From Bacteroides sp. ET71 (GTDB lineage Bacteria > Bacteroidota > Bacteroidia > Bacteroidales > Bacteroidaceae), in contig NZ_JAMBLS010000001.1 of assembly GCF_023336905.1 (NCBI RefSeq), forward strand, positions 124,001 through 188,000: 64,000 nucleotides of DNA. The letters are read 5' to 3'. Shown here one piece after another: positions 51,448-60,748 of the stretch (positions within the stretch are counted from its first letter, which is position 1; the number at the start of each line of letters is the position of its first letter). The notes beneath the pieces are model-generated. The model was not told the origin of the DNA. It did no database searches and was given only the letters and a program-made list of their open reading frames with translations. Both the position numbers and the translations under genes were made by a program.

Positions 51448-52348
51448 CAGAAATATAATTATCCAATAGATATTGTTTAATTAAATCCGGGTCGAAGTGG
51501 AAACGTTTCTTCAATTCGTAGACCTTGGCATCCACCAGCATCCGGTACCAAAAGCCTTGCAGGATGTGCCAGATAAAGCCTTCCCGCCCATCCAGGAAAC
51601 CGCCCCTCAGGCCGTAGCGATAGAAAAAATTCAGGAAAGGACGAAGAAACAAGGGGGTTTTCACGTATTTCAGCTTCAGCCAACGCTTGCGCTCGGCGTC
51701 GGTGCCCCAGAATCTGGGACGAACTTCCGCTGACTGATTATCCAATCCATAGCCTATCAACAACATATTCACGGCCTCCCGACTGGCGTAGTTGTTATGT
51801 TTCTGTGTCCACCAAGTCAAATCGTTCAGATTATCATCTGACTGGTCAGCGTCTATGTAAATCGTTGAGCCGGAAAACACAATCAAATGTTCATCCATCC
51901 ATTTATCCTCACAAGCACCATACCCCCTCCGTATGATTTTTATCTGTGGAGCCGGATACCACCCTCCATGCAGCAAAGGCCGGCCCATAAAATAAATCTT
52001 TTTATTTACATATACACCAGTTATATCCTCATCAGCCTCTGCCAAACGACCAAGCACCTGCGCGGCCAATTCCGACTCTACATACTCATCAGCATCCACC
52101 CTCCAAATCCAATCCGTAACTATCGGCAACTGCTGCAATGCCCAATTAAACTGCCTGGCTTGATTTTCAAACGGATGCTGAACAACTTTTGCCCCCAGCT
52201 TCCCCGCGATCTCGCAAGTCCGGTCGGTACTGAAGGAGTCGACCACCCAAATTTCCTCGCATACGCCTTGCAACGAACGGATGCAACGGGCAATGTGTTT
52301 TTCCTCGTTCTTGGTGAGGATGATGGCGGCGATGGAATTGTTACACAT
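51437..52348 (-). CDS. glycosyltransferase family 2
   Basis: 303-residue GT-A-fold transferase. The N-terminal nucleotide-binding region reads AAIILTKNEEKHIARCIRSLQGVCEEIWVVDSFSTDRT, and the DXD metal motif is in WIWRVDADEYV. The C-terminal part includes the YGLRGGFLDGREGFIWHIL segment common in this GT2 subgroup, which often works in lipopolysaccharide core or capsule assembly. The sugar donor is unknown. The 3' end runs into the 97-bp inverted-repeat element (51351-51447), so the last few codons overlap it. Confidence 0.92.
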   Translation of the reverse strand: MCNNSIAAIILTKNEEKHIARCIRSLQGVCEEIWVVDSFSTDRTCEIAGKLGAKVVQHPFENQARQFNWALQQLPIVTDWIWRVDADEYVESELAAQVLGRLAEADEDITGVYVNKKIYFMGRPLLHGGWYPAPQIKIIRRGYGACEDKWMDEHLIVFSGSTIYIDADQSDDNLNDLTWWTQKHNNYASREAVNMLLIGYGLDNQSAEVRPRFWGTDAERKRWLKLKYVKTPLFLRPFLNFFYRYGLRGGFLDGREGFIWHILQGFWYRMLVDAKVYELKKRFHFDPDLIKQYLLDNYISDHR

Positions 52349-52417
52349 ACAAATTACTATTCTTCGTTAAAAGTCAAGATAATAACAGATATGTCCAGTA
52401 TAAAAAGGCACTATTAT

Positions 52418-52452
52418 TCTGTCATTCCGAGCGTAGCCGAGGAATCTCAAGA
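52418..52452. repeat. REP-like repeat (half element)
   Basis: TGTCATTCCGAGCGTAGCCGAGGAATCTC, split by a short palindromic centre. It is a diverged relative of the REP-like family in the 10-41 kb region and lies in the 151-bp gap between two minus-strand genes. Confidence 0.6.
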
Positions 52453-52499
52453 CAACCTCCTACTTTCTATACACCCCAATAGAGAATCACGATTCCCTT

Positions 52500-53048
52500 T
52501 CACTCTTCAGAACATATAACCCGCTTTTTGATGAACCGCGCCGGATTCCCCCCAACCACCGTCCACGCCTCCACATCCTTGAACACAGCAGCCCGTGCAC
52601 CCACCACAGCTCCCTCGCCCACGGTCACGCCCGGCCCGATGAAGGCCTCGGCGGCCACCCAGGCACGGTCGGCTATGACAATCGGCCTTTCTATCTGCTC
52701 GTGACGAGAAGAGGTAATATTGTGCGAAGCCGTGCACAGGAAACTACGCTGAGACACCGTAGCATTGACACCAATCTCTACCGGCGCAGCATTGTAGCAA
52801 TCCACCCCGGAGGCCAGGCAGGCATGATCTTTCATCACCAAATTCCATGGCATGAAAACACAGACCGAAGCATAGACATTAGCCGTATCAGCCACCTTAG
52901 CCCCAAACAAACGCAGCAGACAGCGTTTCCACGGCATAAATGTGCTCTTGGGGAAAGGACGCGCCAACAACGTCCAGCAAATACACCACAGCATCCTCTT
53001 CACGCGGTTGGCCGTCGTGTAGGGTGATTGAAAATGCATATAATCCAT
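52500..53048 (-). CDS. WcaF-like sugar O-acetyltransferase
   Basis: 182 residues from the ATG at 53048 (MDYMHFQSPYT). A longer open frame to 53219 overlaps the upstream acetyltransferase gene and is unlikely. The protein is a left-handed beta-helix acetyltransferase with hexapeptide-type turns (VGEGAVVGARAAVFKDVEAWTVVGGNPA) and the ANRVKRMLWCICWTLLARPFPKS opening typical of colanic-acid WcaF relatives. It would acetylate a sugar of the repeat unit. The next gene encodes a close structural relative, so two acetylation sites are possible. Confidence 0.88.
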   Translation of the reverse strand: MDYMHFQSPYTTANRVKRMLWCICWTLLARPFPKSTFMPWKRCLLRLFGAKVADTANVYASVCVFMPWNLVMKDHACLASGVDCYNAAPVEIGVNATVSQRSFLCTASHNITSSRHEQIERPIVIADRAWVAAEAFIGPGVTVGEGAVVGARAAVFKDVEAWTVVGGNPARFIKKRVICSEE

Positions 53049-53091
53049 ACTGATAACGAAGCTTATTGGTTTGCTACTTTGCGATATAGGA

Positions 53092-53712
53092 TCAGCATTT
53101 CTTCTGCCTTTTTTCGGGAGGAATATAATTATACCTATACTTTTTATATTCTTCTTCAGGTATCCGCTCTCCTCTGACTTGGCAGGGTGCTCCGAAAGCG
53201 ATTGTATTCTCAGGAACATCTTTCAACACCACACTTCTAGCACCTATTACGGCCATCTGACCGATCGTAACCCCCTTTCCAATGTAAGAATCAGCCCCAA
53301 TAAATGCGCCGTTGCCAATGTGTATGGGTGACAAATCCGATGCGAAATTTCGAGAACGGACATCGTGTCCCCCAGGTATTATATGTACAAAATTGGATAT
53401 GCTTACATAATCTCCAATACAAATCTTAGTACGTGGCTTAATATAAGCATAGTCATCAATAGACACAAAATTACCAATTTCAATATTCCAAGGAATAAAG
53501 ATTGTACTTTTAGGGGAGATATAACATCCTCTCCCTATTTTTGCACCGAAACACTTTAAGAGAAATACCCTCCATTGAGTCAAAGGATTCAAACTGGTTT
53601 TAAACAGCAATGTATCTACACATCTCCAAACCAACAATTTAATTTTATATCTTCTTGTTACATTCTGCGTTTTAGCATCACGCACAAACCACAAATCTTT
53701 TTCCATGATCAC
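53092..53712 (-). CDS. WcaF-like sugar O-acetyltransferase, second copy
   Basis: 206-residue hexapeptide-repeat acetyltransferase related to its downstream neighbour. It shares the FKTSLNPLTQWRVFLLKCFGAKIGRG opening pattern, a PKSTIFIPWNIEIGN block and the C-terminal ITIGQMAVIGARSVVLKDVPENTIAFGAPC-type turn (here VTIGQM). An internal ATG at 53706 would shorten it by two codons. The C-terminal extension is basic (EEEYKKYRYNYIPPEKRQKK). Transcription is continuous with the glycosyltransferase gene upstream, which overlaps it by 4 bp. Confidence 0.88.
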   Translation of the reverse strand: MIMEKDLWFVRDAKTQNVTRRYKIKLLVWRCVDTLLFKTSLNPLTQWRVFLLKCFGAKIGRGCYISPKSTIFIPWNIEIGNFVSIDDYAYIKPRTKICIGDYVSISNFVHIIPGGHDVRSRNFASDLSPIHIGNGAFIGADSYIGKGVTIGQMAVIGARSVVLKDVPENTIAFGAPCQVRGERIPEEEYKKYRYNYIPPEKRQKKC

Positions 53713-54800
53713 ACCTTATCTTGCAGATACATATTATATAAACTCACAGCCACACTTTTAGTAGAATACTTTTCTTCAACCAATTTCCTTCCATTACTCC
53801 CCAACTTCTTCAATTCATCATCACTCAATGAAAGCAAACGGGAAACAGCCTGTTTCAAAGAATCCTTGTCACGTCTTACCCAACAGCCACAATGATATGT
53901 TTCCAAATCTCTCCATGGCGTACCTTGGGTTGTAATAACGGGGGTACCACAAGCCAAAGATTCTGCTATGACATACCCAAAGTTTTCACTGTAAGAAGGA
54001 AGGATAAAGAAATCACTATTACGATACAATTCCCATTTACTCTCTCCATAAACCCCACCGACAAAAACAATATTCACCAAATCTATCTGCCCGACACGTT
54101 TTTTTAGAGATGCAACATAAACCGACTCACCTTCTCCAGCTATAATCACCTCATAGTTTCTCAACCTATCTTTCAAATCTTCCAAGACTTCAAGTAATAG
54201 TTCGATACCTTTTTTCTGGTGTAGTCGAGACATATACAAAATACGCTTGTTAATCTTCCACCCCTTCTTTACCCCTACATTTGCGACATCAACACCATTG
54301 GGAATAGTTATGACATTCATATTATATCCCAACTGAAGAATATTTTCCTTTTCACTGTCAGCCGTAGCAATCAACGCAGTAGCGCTTTTCAATGCTTTCT
54401 TCTGAAATAAAAACAGTGCAAACTTTTTCTTCAACGGATGCCTATTTAGAATCCAAGGTTCAAGCATGCCATGAAGGGTAATATATGTCCTTATCCCTCT
54501 CTTTAAAGCCTCTCTTTGGATAATCCACGTTTGAATCATCCAAATGCCATTGATATGTACCACATCCGGATGTTCTTCTTCCAGTATATCTATCCATTGT
54601 TTTCTAAAATTCCCAAGCTGACTTACAGGTAATGGCAAATATATAACTTTGCAATTTTCCAACAACAACGGATTCTGAGTTGGACGCGTTACAACAATTA
54701 AATCCACTATTTTGCCCAACTCTTTTGTCAAAAGCTGCATATACATCGAGACCCCTCCCAAAGAGCGATCTATGGCTGTGACAAAATGAATGACTTTCAT
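53709..54800 (-). CDS. glycosyltransferase family 4
   Basis: About 363 residues from the ATG at 54800 (MKVIHFVTAIDRSLGGVSMYM). A start seven codons earlier at 54821 is also open. It has the GT-B fold: an N-terminal acceptor domain with VVHINGIWMIQTW, then a C-terminal donor domain with RILYMSRLHQKKGIELLLEVL and the nucleotide-sugar motif FILPSYSENFGYVIAESLACGTPVI, including the paired Glu residues of the EX7E motif. It acts at the cytoplasmic face on the growing lipid-linked oligosaccharide. Its donor and linkage cannot be predicted. Confidence 0.92.
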   Translation of the reverse strand: MKVIHFVTAIDRSLGGVSMYMQLLTKELGKIVDLIVVTRPTQNPLLLENCKVIYLPLPVSQLGNFRKQWIDILEEEHPDVVHINGIWMIQTWIIQREALKRGIRTYITLHGMLEPWILNRHPLKKKFALFLFQKKALKSATALIATADSEKENILQLGYNMNVITIPNGVDVANVGVKKGWKINKRILYMSRLHQKKGIELLLEVLEDLKDRLRNYEVIIAGEGESVYVASLKKRVGQIDLVNIVFVGGVYGESKWELYRNSDFFILPSYSENFGYVIAESLACGTPVITTQGTPWRDLETYHCGCWVRRDKDSLKQAVSRLLSLSDDELKKLGSNGRKLVEEKYSTKSVAVSLYNMYLQDKV

Positions 54801-55042
54801 TGGCATCTTATCTCCTAACAAACTTCATTGTACATTTAATTTCTAAACCTGCATCCGTCAAAGCACAGCCTCCGCTTTGTGAATCTGCTCCGACATGGCA
54901 GACTGACGATTGTCGTGACAAGTTGTCTGCATATTATAATCCGCCTACCCCAGTCAAAAACTCACGTTCACCTTTGTCGCAGACTCTCTCCAATACATAT
55001 TCCGTAGTAACCAAAATACATTTTAGTTTGTTTAAAAATCAA

Positions 55043-55855
55043 CTAAGATTCTGACTGTATTGAGGAATAAACATCGTTCAACAATGGAATCTGAGCCTCT
55101 CGATAGAACATATCCAATAACCCACCATTAGTCAAATTTACAACCTTTATAGAATGTTTTCCACAATAACTCGCCAATCTATTCAAGTCATGCAAATGTC
55201 TAGAATGCATTAAAAGATCAATAGCCAACTGAGATGTAGATTTTCCCATCAACTCTTCATCATTCCCATAAAAATGGCTTTCCGAAGACTGAATCATTTC
55301 ATATGCAATCCCAGTTGCATCAAACCCAGTAAAATATATTGTATCAAATAATTGCTGTATAGCAAAATCAAAGCATGCTCCCGAAACCCCAAGGTTATAA
55401 AAAGGTAAATAAGATTTTAGCCAATAAATTCTTGCATCTTTCCTATATGAACAGAGTAGAGGATCATTATACCAAGACAATGGCAAGATTATTTTTGTAT
55501 CAGGGCTCAATTCCCAAATTTTATCCAACCAAGCTATCGGCCATACCCCCTTCAACATTTTAGCATCTATAAATACATGGTACTTCGGTTGTAACTCTTT
55601 ATACATTGGATGCATAAAACCCCGATTCACAAACATAAGATTAGTACCCTTTAAAACACTTAAATCCTGTGTTTTTAGTGAAGGAGCATTTAATACAATA
55701 TATAAATTCTCTCCTCGTCCATCTCTAGGCAAACTATTCATCTTTTTACTTATTTTCCATAGAGTTGGATTTAAGCAGAACTTAACTTTACGAATATTCT
55801 CTATCAAAGACAATATGAAATCATCTTTGCGTAACATTAACGTCCAAAAATCCAT
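55043..55855 (-). CDS. unrecognised protein with a GT42/DUF115-like N-terminal motif
   Basis: 270 residues, no signal peptide. I do not recognise the family with confidence. The N-terminal part has LYIVLNAPSLKTQDLSVLKGTNLMFVNRG (from residue 51). This resembles the strand-loop NxGPSL element of GT42 sialyltransferases and of DUF115 (MptE-like) proteins. A later block, YFTGFDATGIAYE, fits the GxDxT region of that fold. It follows the CMP-sugar-synthetase-like gene by 15 bp. A transferase using the CMP-sugar made by its neighbours is a reasonable guess, not more. Confidence 0.5.
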   Translation of the reverse strand: MDFWTLMLRKDDFILSLIENIRKVKFCLNPTLWKISKKMNSLPRDGRGENLYIVLNAPSLKTQDLSVLKGTNLMFVNRGFMHPMYKELQPKYHVFIDAKMLKGVWPIAWLDKIWELSPDTKIILPLSWYNDPLLCSYRKDARIYWLKSYLPFYNLGVSGACFDFAIQQLFDTIYFTGFDATGIAYEMIQSSESHFYGNDEELMGKSTSQLAIDLLMHSRHLHDLNRLASYCGKHSIKVVNLTNGGLLDMFYREAQIPLLNDVYSSIQSES

Positions 55856-55870
55856 AACCTTATAACAGCA

Positions 55871-56557
55871 TCATAACCTATTTCTCTCAAAAATCATCTC
55901 TGCAATGGCAAAATCCTCTTCCCAGTCGATATCGAATGATTGCAATTTATTCATAAGATATAGAAAGGGATTTTTACCTATACGATTTCCTGTTGTCACA
56001 TAAATTTCTTTTGAAGCTATAAACATTGCATGATTAATTTCATACAATGGAAACAAATCCTGCGTCCGAGGCCAAAGCAAAGGTGTCGTATTATTAATGA
56101 GCTTTCCCTGCTTATTCAAAAGAAAATTCTTCAATTCAACTACAGAAACCAAAGAATCATATCCCTTCTTCAACATCGAAAAATATACGTCAATAGCCCT
56201 ATCATACATTTCCGCCCCACAAATAGGTGTAGTCACATGTCCCCACAAAATATGTTCGGCTTCAGTTATTGTTGGCACATAACGAATCAAATCTTGCAAA
56301 TTTGTTGAACTAAGGCATAAAGATTCTGGACGTGGAATAATTCTAAGCCGTCTATCTGAAATATATTTCGATGCAATATTTATACATATTTCATCATTTG
56401 TTGAAAGAATTATTTCATCTATCCGCTTCGATGCAGTCAATTGTTGCAGTTTATTTTCAATCAAACCACCATTGATATGAGCAAAAGGACGAGTATTCTT
56501 ATCTTTCACACGCTCACTACCTTTACGTGTTGGAAGGAAAAAGGCTATTTTATCCAT
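55871..56557 (-). CDS. acylneuraminate cytidylyltransferase-like protein
   Basis: 228-residue enzyme of the CMP-ulosonic-acid synthetase family (NeuA/KdsB-like), which activates a keto-sugar acid with CTP. The nucleotide-binding signature is LPTRKGSERVKDKNTRPF (residues 8-25), where family members have IPARxGSKRIPxKN. Other family features are IDEIILSTNDE and ILWGHVTTPICG, and the C-terminal FDIDWEEDFAIAEMI holds the usual acidic pair. The protein is shorter than NeuA (no acetylesterase domain). Its substrate need not be sialic acid. No neuB or neuC homologue is visible in the window, but an aldolase-like gene lies next to it. Confidence 0.85.
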   Translation of the reverse strand: MDKIAFFLPTRKGSERVKDKNTRPFAHINGGLIENKLQQLTASKRIDEIILSTNDEICINIASKYISDRRLRIIPRPESLCLSSTNLQDLIRYVPTITEAEHILWGHVTTPICGAEMYDRAIDVYFSMLKKGYDSLVSVVELKNFLLNKQGKLINNTTPLLWPRTQDLFPLYEINHAMFIASKEIYVTTGNRIGKNPFLYLMNKLQSFDIDWEEDFAIAEMIFERNRL

Positions 56558-56581
56558 TATACAAAGTTCCCAATAACATGT

Positions 56582-58114
56582 TTACAAAAACTGATAGATA
56601 GACTCAACATTCAGTTCACTATAGGATGTTGGAGTAAGCGACCTCAACACAACATTCTGTGTCGGGAATTTTGAGAAAATAAAACTATTTTCATGAGCCA
56701 ATTCAGAATCTTTTGCGGAAAGGCTCTCTCCTTGATATCCATCATATCCGACTAAATTAATAATAGAAGCATTAAAAAAGAGAGCAGTCTGTAATGCTAT
56801 CACCGTACAAGAATCTTTATAACAATTTATAAAATCAACAGAAGGTAACTCATACGTACAATTCTCCGCAAACTCAGGAACTTCAGTCCCCATCAGCCTA
56901 GGATAAGGAGGCAAAATACAAATACCATTAAATTTATCTGATGACAAATTTGCAGCTAATCGTTTTGCTTCATTACCAACTAAACAGTAATATTTTTCAT
57001 TCGATAAATCAGTATAATAAGCTACATATCTCGAAGTAGCAAAAATAATAGCTATATGAGGATTCTTTTCAAGATACTCTTTTATTGCATCAAGATGTTC
57101 CATCGGCGATCTTCCGCCACCAATTACAAGAACCTCACATACCGTATGTCGTTTCAGCAATTCATAATGTGCATTATCCTCTACATGTATGCGCTTATTA
57201 TCCAATGCCCGAACTATACTATTAAAACTATAAGTACGATTCATACACCATGACATAACCTCCTTTTGTGGAATAGAATTAGCCCCGGAAAGCATATAAG
57301 GCAAGTTTGTGCCCCATGTATATTTTTGATACAATGGTTGAAAAACAGATATCAATTCTCCCAATATATTGAAATCAACTTCCAATCCATCCTTCTTATT
57401 TAAATACGTCAACAATAATTCCATATTCAAATTACCGGCTCCTCTTCCCATACCCAATATCGTAGCATCTACCAAATCAGCCCCACATTCTATAGCTGTT
57501 AATGTATTAATTAATCCCAATTGAAGATTATTATGTCCATGAAATCCTATTTGACAAGCAAGCATTTTCCTTACCATACAAAATATTCTTCTCAATTCTT
57601 TAGGAGTAATACCTCCAAAAGAATCCACCATACAAAACAAATCCACATAATCTTCAATCTGGCTCAATTTGGAAAGAAAAGCATTGTTTTCTTTCCACTT
57701 CGATAGATACATGACATTAACGCCTACTCCAAGCCCTAGAGATTTTATTATTTTTGACAAAACAATAGCTTGTTCAATACGTTCTGGGGCTACAGCTATA
57801 CGTACCATATCTACCAATCCTTGAATAGGAAGCAGCAATTTATCCAAGTCATTAGCTATAACACTTTTTTCATTTAACATAACCACTAACTTCTTATTCG
57901 ATAAATCGCGCAAATGTTTTAATACCGAAAAAGGGGTATAACCAAACTTACCTATGTACTCTTGGACAGGATTATTTCGATAACCTATTTCCAAATAGTC
58001 AACTGGCAATTTATTCATCGCTATAATATAGGCATCAACAAGGTTATCCTCAAAATCCCAGTTCGTGTAATAACCTCCATCACGGAATGTGCAATCTAAT
58101 ATTCTAATTTTCAT
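56582..58114 (-). CDS. HMGL-type aldolase fused to a DUF115-like domain
   Basis: 510-residue protein in two parts. Residues 1 to about 260 form a DRE-TIM/HMGL barrel: LDCTFRDGGYY (D7, R11, D12), the metal ligands H192 and H194 with N195 in GFHGHNNLQLG, and GMGRGAGNLNMELL. This is the fold of 4-hydroxy-2-oxovalerate aldolases, which make or break C-C bonds on alpha-keto acids. Residues about 325-510 begin VLVIGGGRSPMEHLDAI and look like a separate Rossmann-like (DUF115-type) domain. It overlaps the glycosyltransferase gene upstream by 11 bp and precedes the CMP transferase gene by 24 bp. A role in building an unusual ulosonic acid is inferred. Confidence 0.8.
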   Translation of the reverse strand: MKIRILDCTFRDGGYYTNWDFEDNLVDAYIIAMNKLPVDYLEIGYRNNPVQEYIGKFGYTPFSVLKHLRDLSNKKLVVMLNEKSVIANDLDKLLLPIQGLVDMVRIAVAPERIEQAIVLSKIIKSLGLGVGVNVMYLSKWKENNAFLSKLSQIEDYVDLFCMVDSFGGITPKELRRIFCMVRKMLACQIGFHGHNNLQLGLINTLTAIECGADLVDATILGMGRGAGNLNMELLLTYLNKKDGLEVDFNILGELISVFQPLYQKYTWGTNLPYMLSGANSIPQKEVMSWCMNRTYSFNSIVRALDNKRIHVEDNAHYELLKRHTVCEVLVIGGGRSPMEHLDAIKEYLEKNPHIAIIFATSRYVAYYTDLSNEKYYCLVGNEAKRLAANLSSDKFNGICILPPYPRLMGTEVPEFAENCTYELPSVDFINCYKDSCTVIALQTALFFNASIINLVGYDGYQGESLSAKDSELAHENSFIFSKFPTQNVVLRSLTPTSYSELNVESIYQFL

Positions 58115-59099
58115 ATAGTCGATTATATAAATCTAAATATTTCCTTGCTACAATTTCACTTCTATATTGCATCACATTTTTCAATCCTTTAGAAATAATA
58201 TCATCTCTATATATTTTATCTTTCAGTACATTACAATATACACTCCTAATACTTTCTACTGAATAAGGATCACATAAACAAGCTCCATTTCCAGCGACTT
58301 CCCTCATTGGACTTATATCCGAAGTAATAACAATACGTCCCATAGCTTGGGCTTCAATGATTGGCATTCCAAATCCCTCATGAAGAGAAGGGAAATTTAT
58401 TATATCTGCATTTTTATATTCCTCTAGCAAGTCATTCTCACTTAAATCATAAGCATTATAATAATTTATTCCATATTTTTCTAACAGATATAAATCATTT
58501 CTCGAGATCTTTCCAATAATTCTTAAATGGCAGCGAATAGTAGATAAGGCTTCTATTGTTCGTGACAAGTTTTTATGAGGCCTCGTTCCAATATGCAATA
58601 TAGTAGGATTATCTTGATTAAAATACTTTTCTACAAATCGGTAATTATCACTTACCGAATCTGGTATAATAGATATCTTATTTCGCGACAAAGGAATGTA
58701 ATGACAGACTTCCTGTTCTGCAAATTTTGATATAAAAACTATTCTTGAAGCAAATTGTAATGGGAGTACTCTTAAAATCCAATAAAAAAAGCGTTTAACA
58801 CAGCTAATATTTTTAATACGACCAATATCATGAACTGTCACTATTGTCTTTCTATCCCATAAAGCCAAAGTGATATAGTGAACATCTCCCGTTATATGAA
58901 ATATCGCATTAGGATGAAGGTTTGCTATATTTCTTACTTGTTTGATATTATTCAAAACATCTCTAACGGATCCGCTTAAGCCAACAACATCAATAGAAAA
59001 CACATTAATTTTATTAAGCAGATAAGGAATCATATTAGCAAAGACTTTGTGTATGCTATATCCACATTGAGGATTCCTATTAATATATACTACTTCCAT
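58104..59099 (-). CDS. glycosyltransferase family 4
   Basis: 331 residues from the ATG at 59099 (MEVVYINRNPQCGYSIHKV). The frame is open to 59144, but those 15 codons show no domain features. GT-B-fold signs are IFHITGDVHY and VTVHDIGR in the acceptor half, LHIGTRPHKNLSRTIEAL at the linker and INFPSLHEGFGMPIIEAQAMGRIVITS in the donor half. The coding region is strongly AT-rich, as are its neighbours. It is coupled to the aldolase gene by overlap. Confidence 0.9.
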   Translation of the reverse strand: MEVVYINRNPQCGYSIHKVFANMIPYLLNKINVFSIDVVGLSGSVRDVLNNIKQVRNIANLHPNAIFHITGDVHYITLALWDRKTIVTVHDIGRIKNISCVKRFFYWILRVLPLQFASRIVFISKFAEQEVCHYIPLSRNKISIIPDSVSDNYRFVEKYFNQDNPTILHIGTRPHKNLSRTIEALSTIRCHLRIIGKISRNDLYLLEKYGINYYNAYDLSENDLLEEYKNADIINFPSLHEGFGMPIIEAQAMGRIVITSDISPMREVAGNGACLCDPYSVESIRSVYCNVLKDKIYRDDIISKGLKNVMQYRSEIVARKYLDLYNRLYEN

Positions 59100-59167
59100 A
59101 ATTACGTAATCTATCATGCAAAATCCAACATCACAATATTTCAATTTTCATTAATGATGACATACTT

Positions 59168-60748
59168 TCAAAAGGAATGTTTACTATCAGAAAAATTATT
59201 CTTATTGATTATTTCGAGAAACATTCTTACCAAATATGTCACTATTCCAAAAATTAATATTCCCTGCCAATACCCCCGCAAAAGATATCCCAAATCATCA
59301 ATACATCCATTTGCATTACGAAACATTCCTAAGAAAACGAACAAACTAATCAAACCATATAAAGAATAAACATTTGAGTTTGAGAAGTAATAGACAAGTG
59401 TATTCAACAATTTGAATACGAGAAAGAAAAGCAGAAATTGAATGACAAAATAAAAATAACCAAAAGTCGCCAGTCCATCCCCCAAATGGCTTGTTACCCG
59501 ATAACTTGGGAAAATGCTTTCATTACGTGCTAACGCATACAATAAATCTCCTCTTGAATAATCAAAATCGTTTTTATTCAAATGAATACCCATAAAATCT
59601 AAAGCCGGCGTAGGAAACGACAAAATAGCTCGATTATAAAAGTGAGTTCGCATCTTCTTTTTATCTTCTTGTGACAATTGGAAGGCATAATACAATGTTT
59701 GATCTGTTATACGAATATTACAATAACGATTTAACATGAAATTATTAACATAGGATTCAGTCCATCCCTCATCATACTTTACCAACTTCTTACTCTGTTC
59801 CCGTTCTGCCAACCTTCTTAATGAAACTATCAAATCTTTGTCCTCATAAGTATCCATTGTTCTTGCAAGCAATTCCCTTTTTGTTACTTGGGAGCGGAAA
59901 AATCTATTATACAACATCGCTGTAGATAGATCAGCCAAAAGTCCCAATAATAAATAAACGACCATGCCTCCCACAACTATTTTGACGGGAGACAAGTATT
60001 TGACCAGAGGTTCTTTTCTATTACAGACTTGCAAAAAATACAAAAGAACCAGCAAAGCAAAAGGAGCAATCAATCCCTCTCTACTGTTGCTGGCCACACC
60101 GAACAAGATGAGCATCACGACATAACCAATCAAGACTGTTTTCATAGCATCACTTATTTGCAAATTCCTATTCCCATAAAGCCTAGGGAAGAATAATACT
60201 ATCGGTGCATACATTAAGAAAGTTAATCCGCTCAGCAATTTACCCAAGACGTTGCCGTATTGAATATCGCCCATGGAGAAAGTATATAGACGTACCAAAA
60301 GCCCTACCAACCCAATAGCCCATACGACCGATACCGGATAGTTCTCGTAAAAATGCCCTTTCTTTAACAAGCACTGCAACAAATTGTCATGACGTCCCCT
60401 CATAAAAGAGGCTCTAAACGCCAATGCAGAAACTATGAACAACAAAGTTTCGAAAAAGAAGGTATAAAAAGGCAACTGTAGACCGTAGGTAATTGGCTTT
60501 CCTTCGAGTAAAGTGGCAGGTAAAGGCAAAAAGCGATAGAAGAACATACTCATGAACATCAGGAAAGCAAAAGGATACTTGCAAATTACTGTTGACTTCA
60601 AAAAATACGTATCAAAAATCAGCCAACAGAAAAATGTCATAACACATCCACTCACATTTTCCCAAGAAGGAAACACACACAATTCCGCCACAATGGAAAT
60701 ATAGAGGATGATTTTCAATATCTTATGCAATAATATGACGGCTGTCAT
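59168..60748 (-). CDS. Wzy-like O-antigen/capsule polymerase
   Basis: 526-residue integral membrane protein with about eleven hydrophobic helices and a long hydrophilic loop (about residues 285-420). That pattern is usual for Wzy polymerases, which join repeat units in the periplasm, while sequence identity within the family is very low. There is no other motif. Its position in the middle of a glycosyltransferase cluster supports the call. It overlaps the downstream-transcribed neighbour by 4 bp (ATGA at 60745). I see no Wzx flippase in the window, which may lie beyond the right edge. Confidence 0.75.
   Translation of the reverse strand: MTAVILLHKILKIILYISIVAELCVFPSWENVSGCVMTFFCWLIFDTYFLKSTVICKYPFAFLMFMSMFFYRFLPLPATLLEGKPITYGLQLPFYTFFFETLLFIVSALAFRASFMRGRHDNLLQCLLKKGHFYENYPVSVVWAIGLVGLLVRLYTFSMGDIQYGNVLGKLLSGLTFLMYAPIVLFFPRLYGNRNLQISDAMKTVLIGYVVMLILFGVASNSREGLIAPFALLVLLYFLQVCNRKEPLVKYLSPVKIVVGGMVVYLLLGLLADLSTAMLYNRFFRSQVTKRELLARTMDTYEDKDLIVSLRRLAEREQSKKLVKYDEGWTESYVNNFMLNRYCNIRITDQTLYYAFQLSQEDKKKMRTHFYNRAILSFPTPALDFMGIHLNKNDFDYSRGDLLYALARNESIFPSYRVTSHLGDGLATFGYFYFVIQFLLFFLVFKLLNTLVYYFSNSNVYSLYGLISLFVFLGMFRNANGCIDDLGYLLRGYWQGILIFGIVTYLVRMFLEIINKNNFSDSKHSF

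Noticed and set aside
53049-53219. Longer start for the first acetyltransferase
   Set aside because: The added 57 codons overlap the preceding acetyltransferase gene and lack family features. The ATG at 53048 starts the typical opening.
54822-55042. Possible small gene or RNA in the 221-bp gap between two capsule genes
   Set aside because: Only AT-rich sequence with scattered short inverted words such as CAAAGC/GCTTTG. No start signal or stable structure could be supported.
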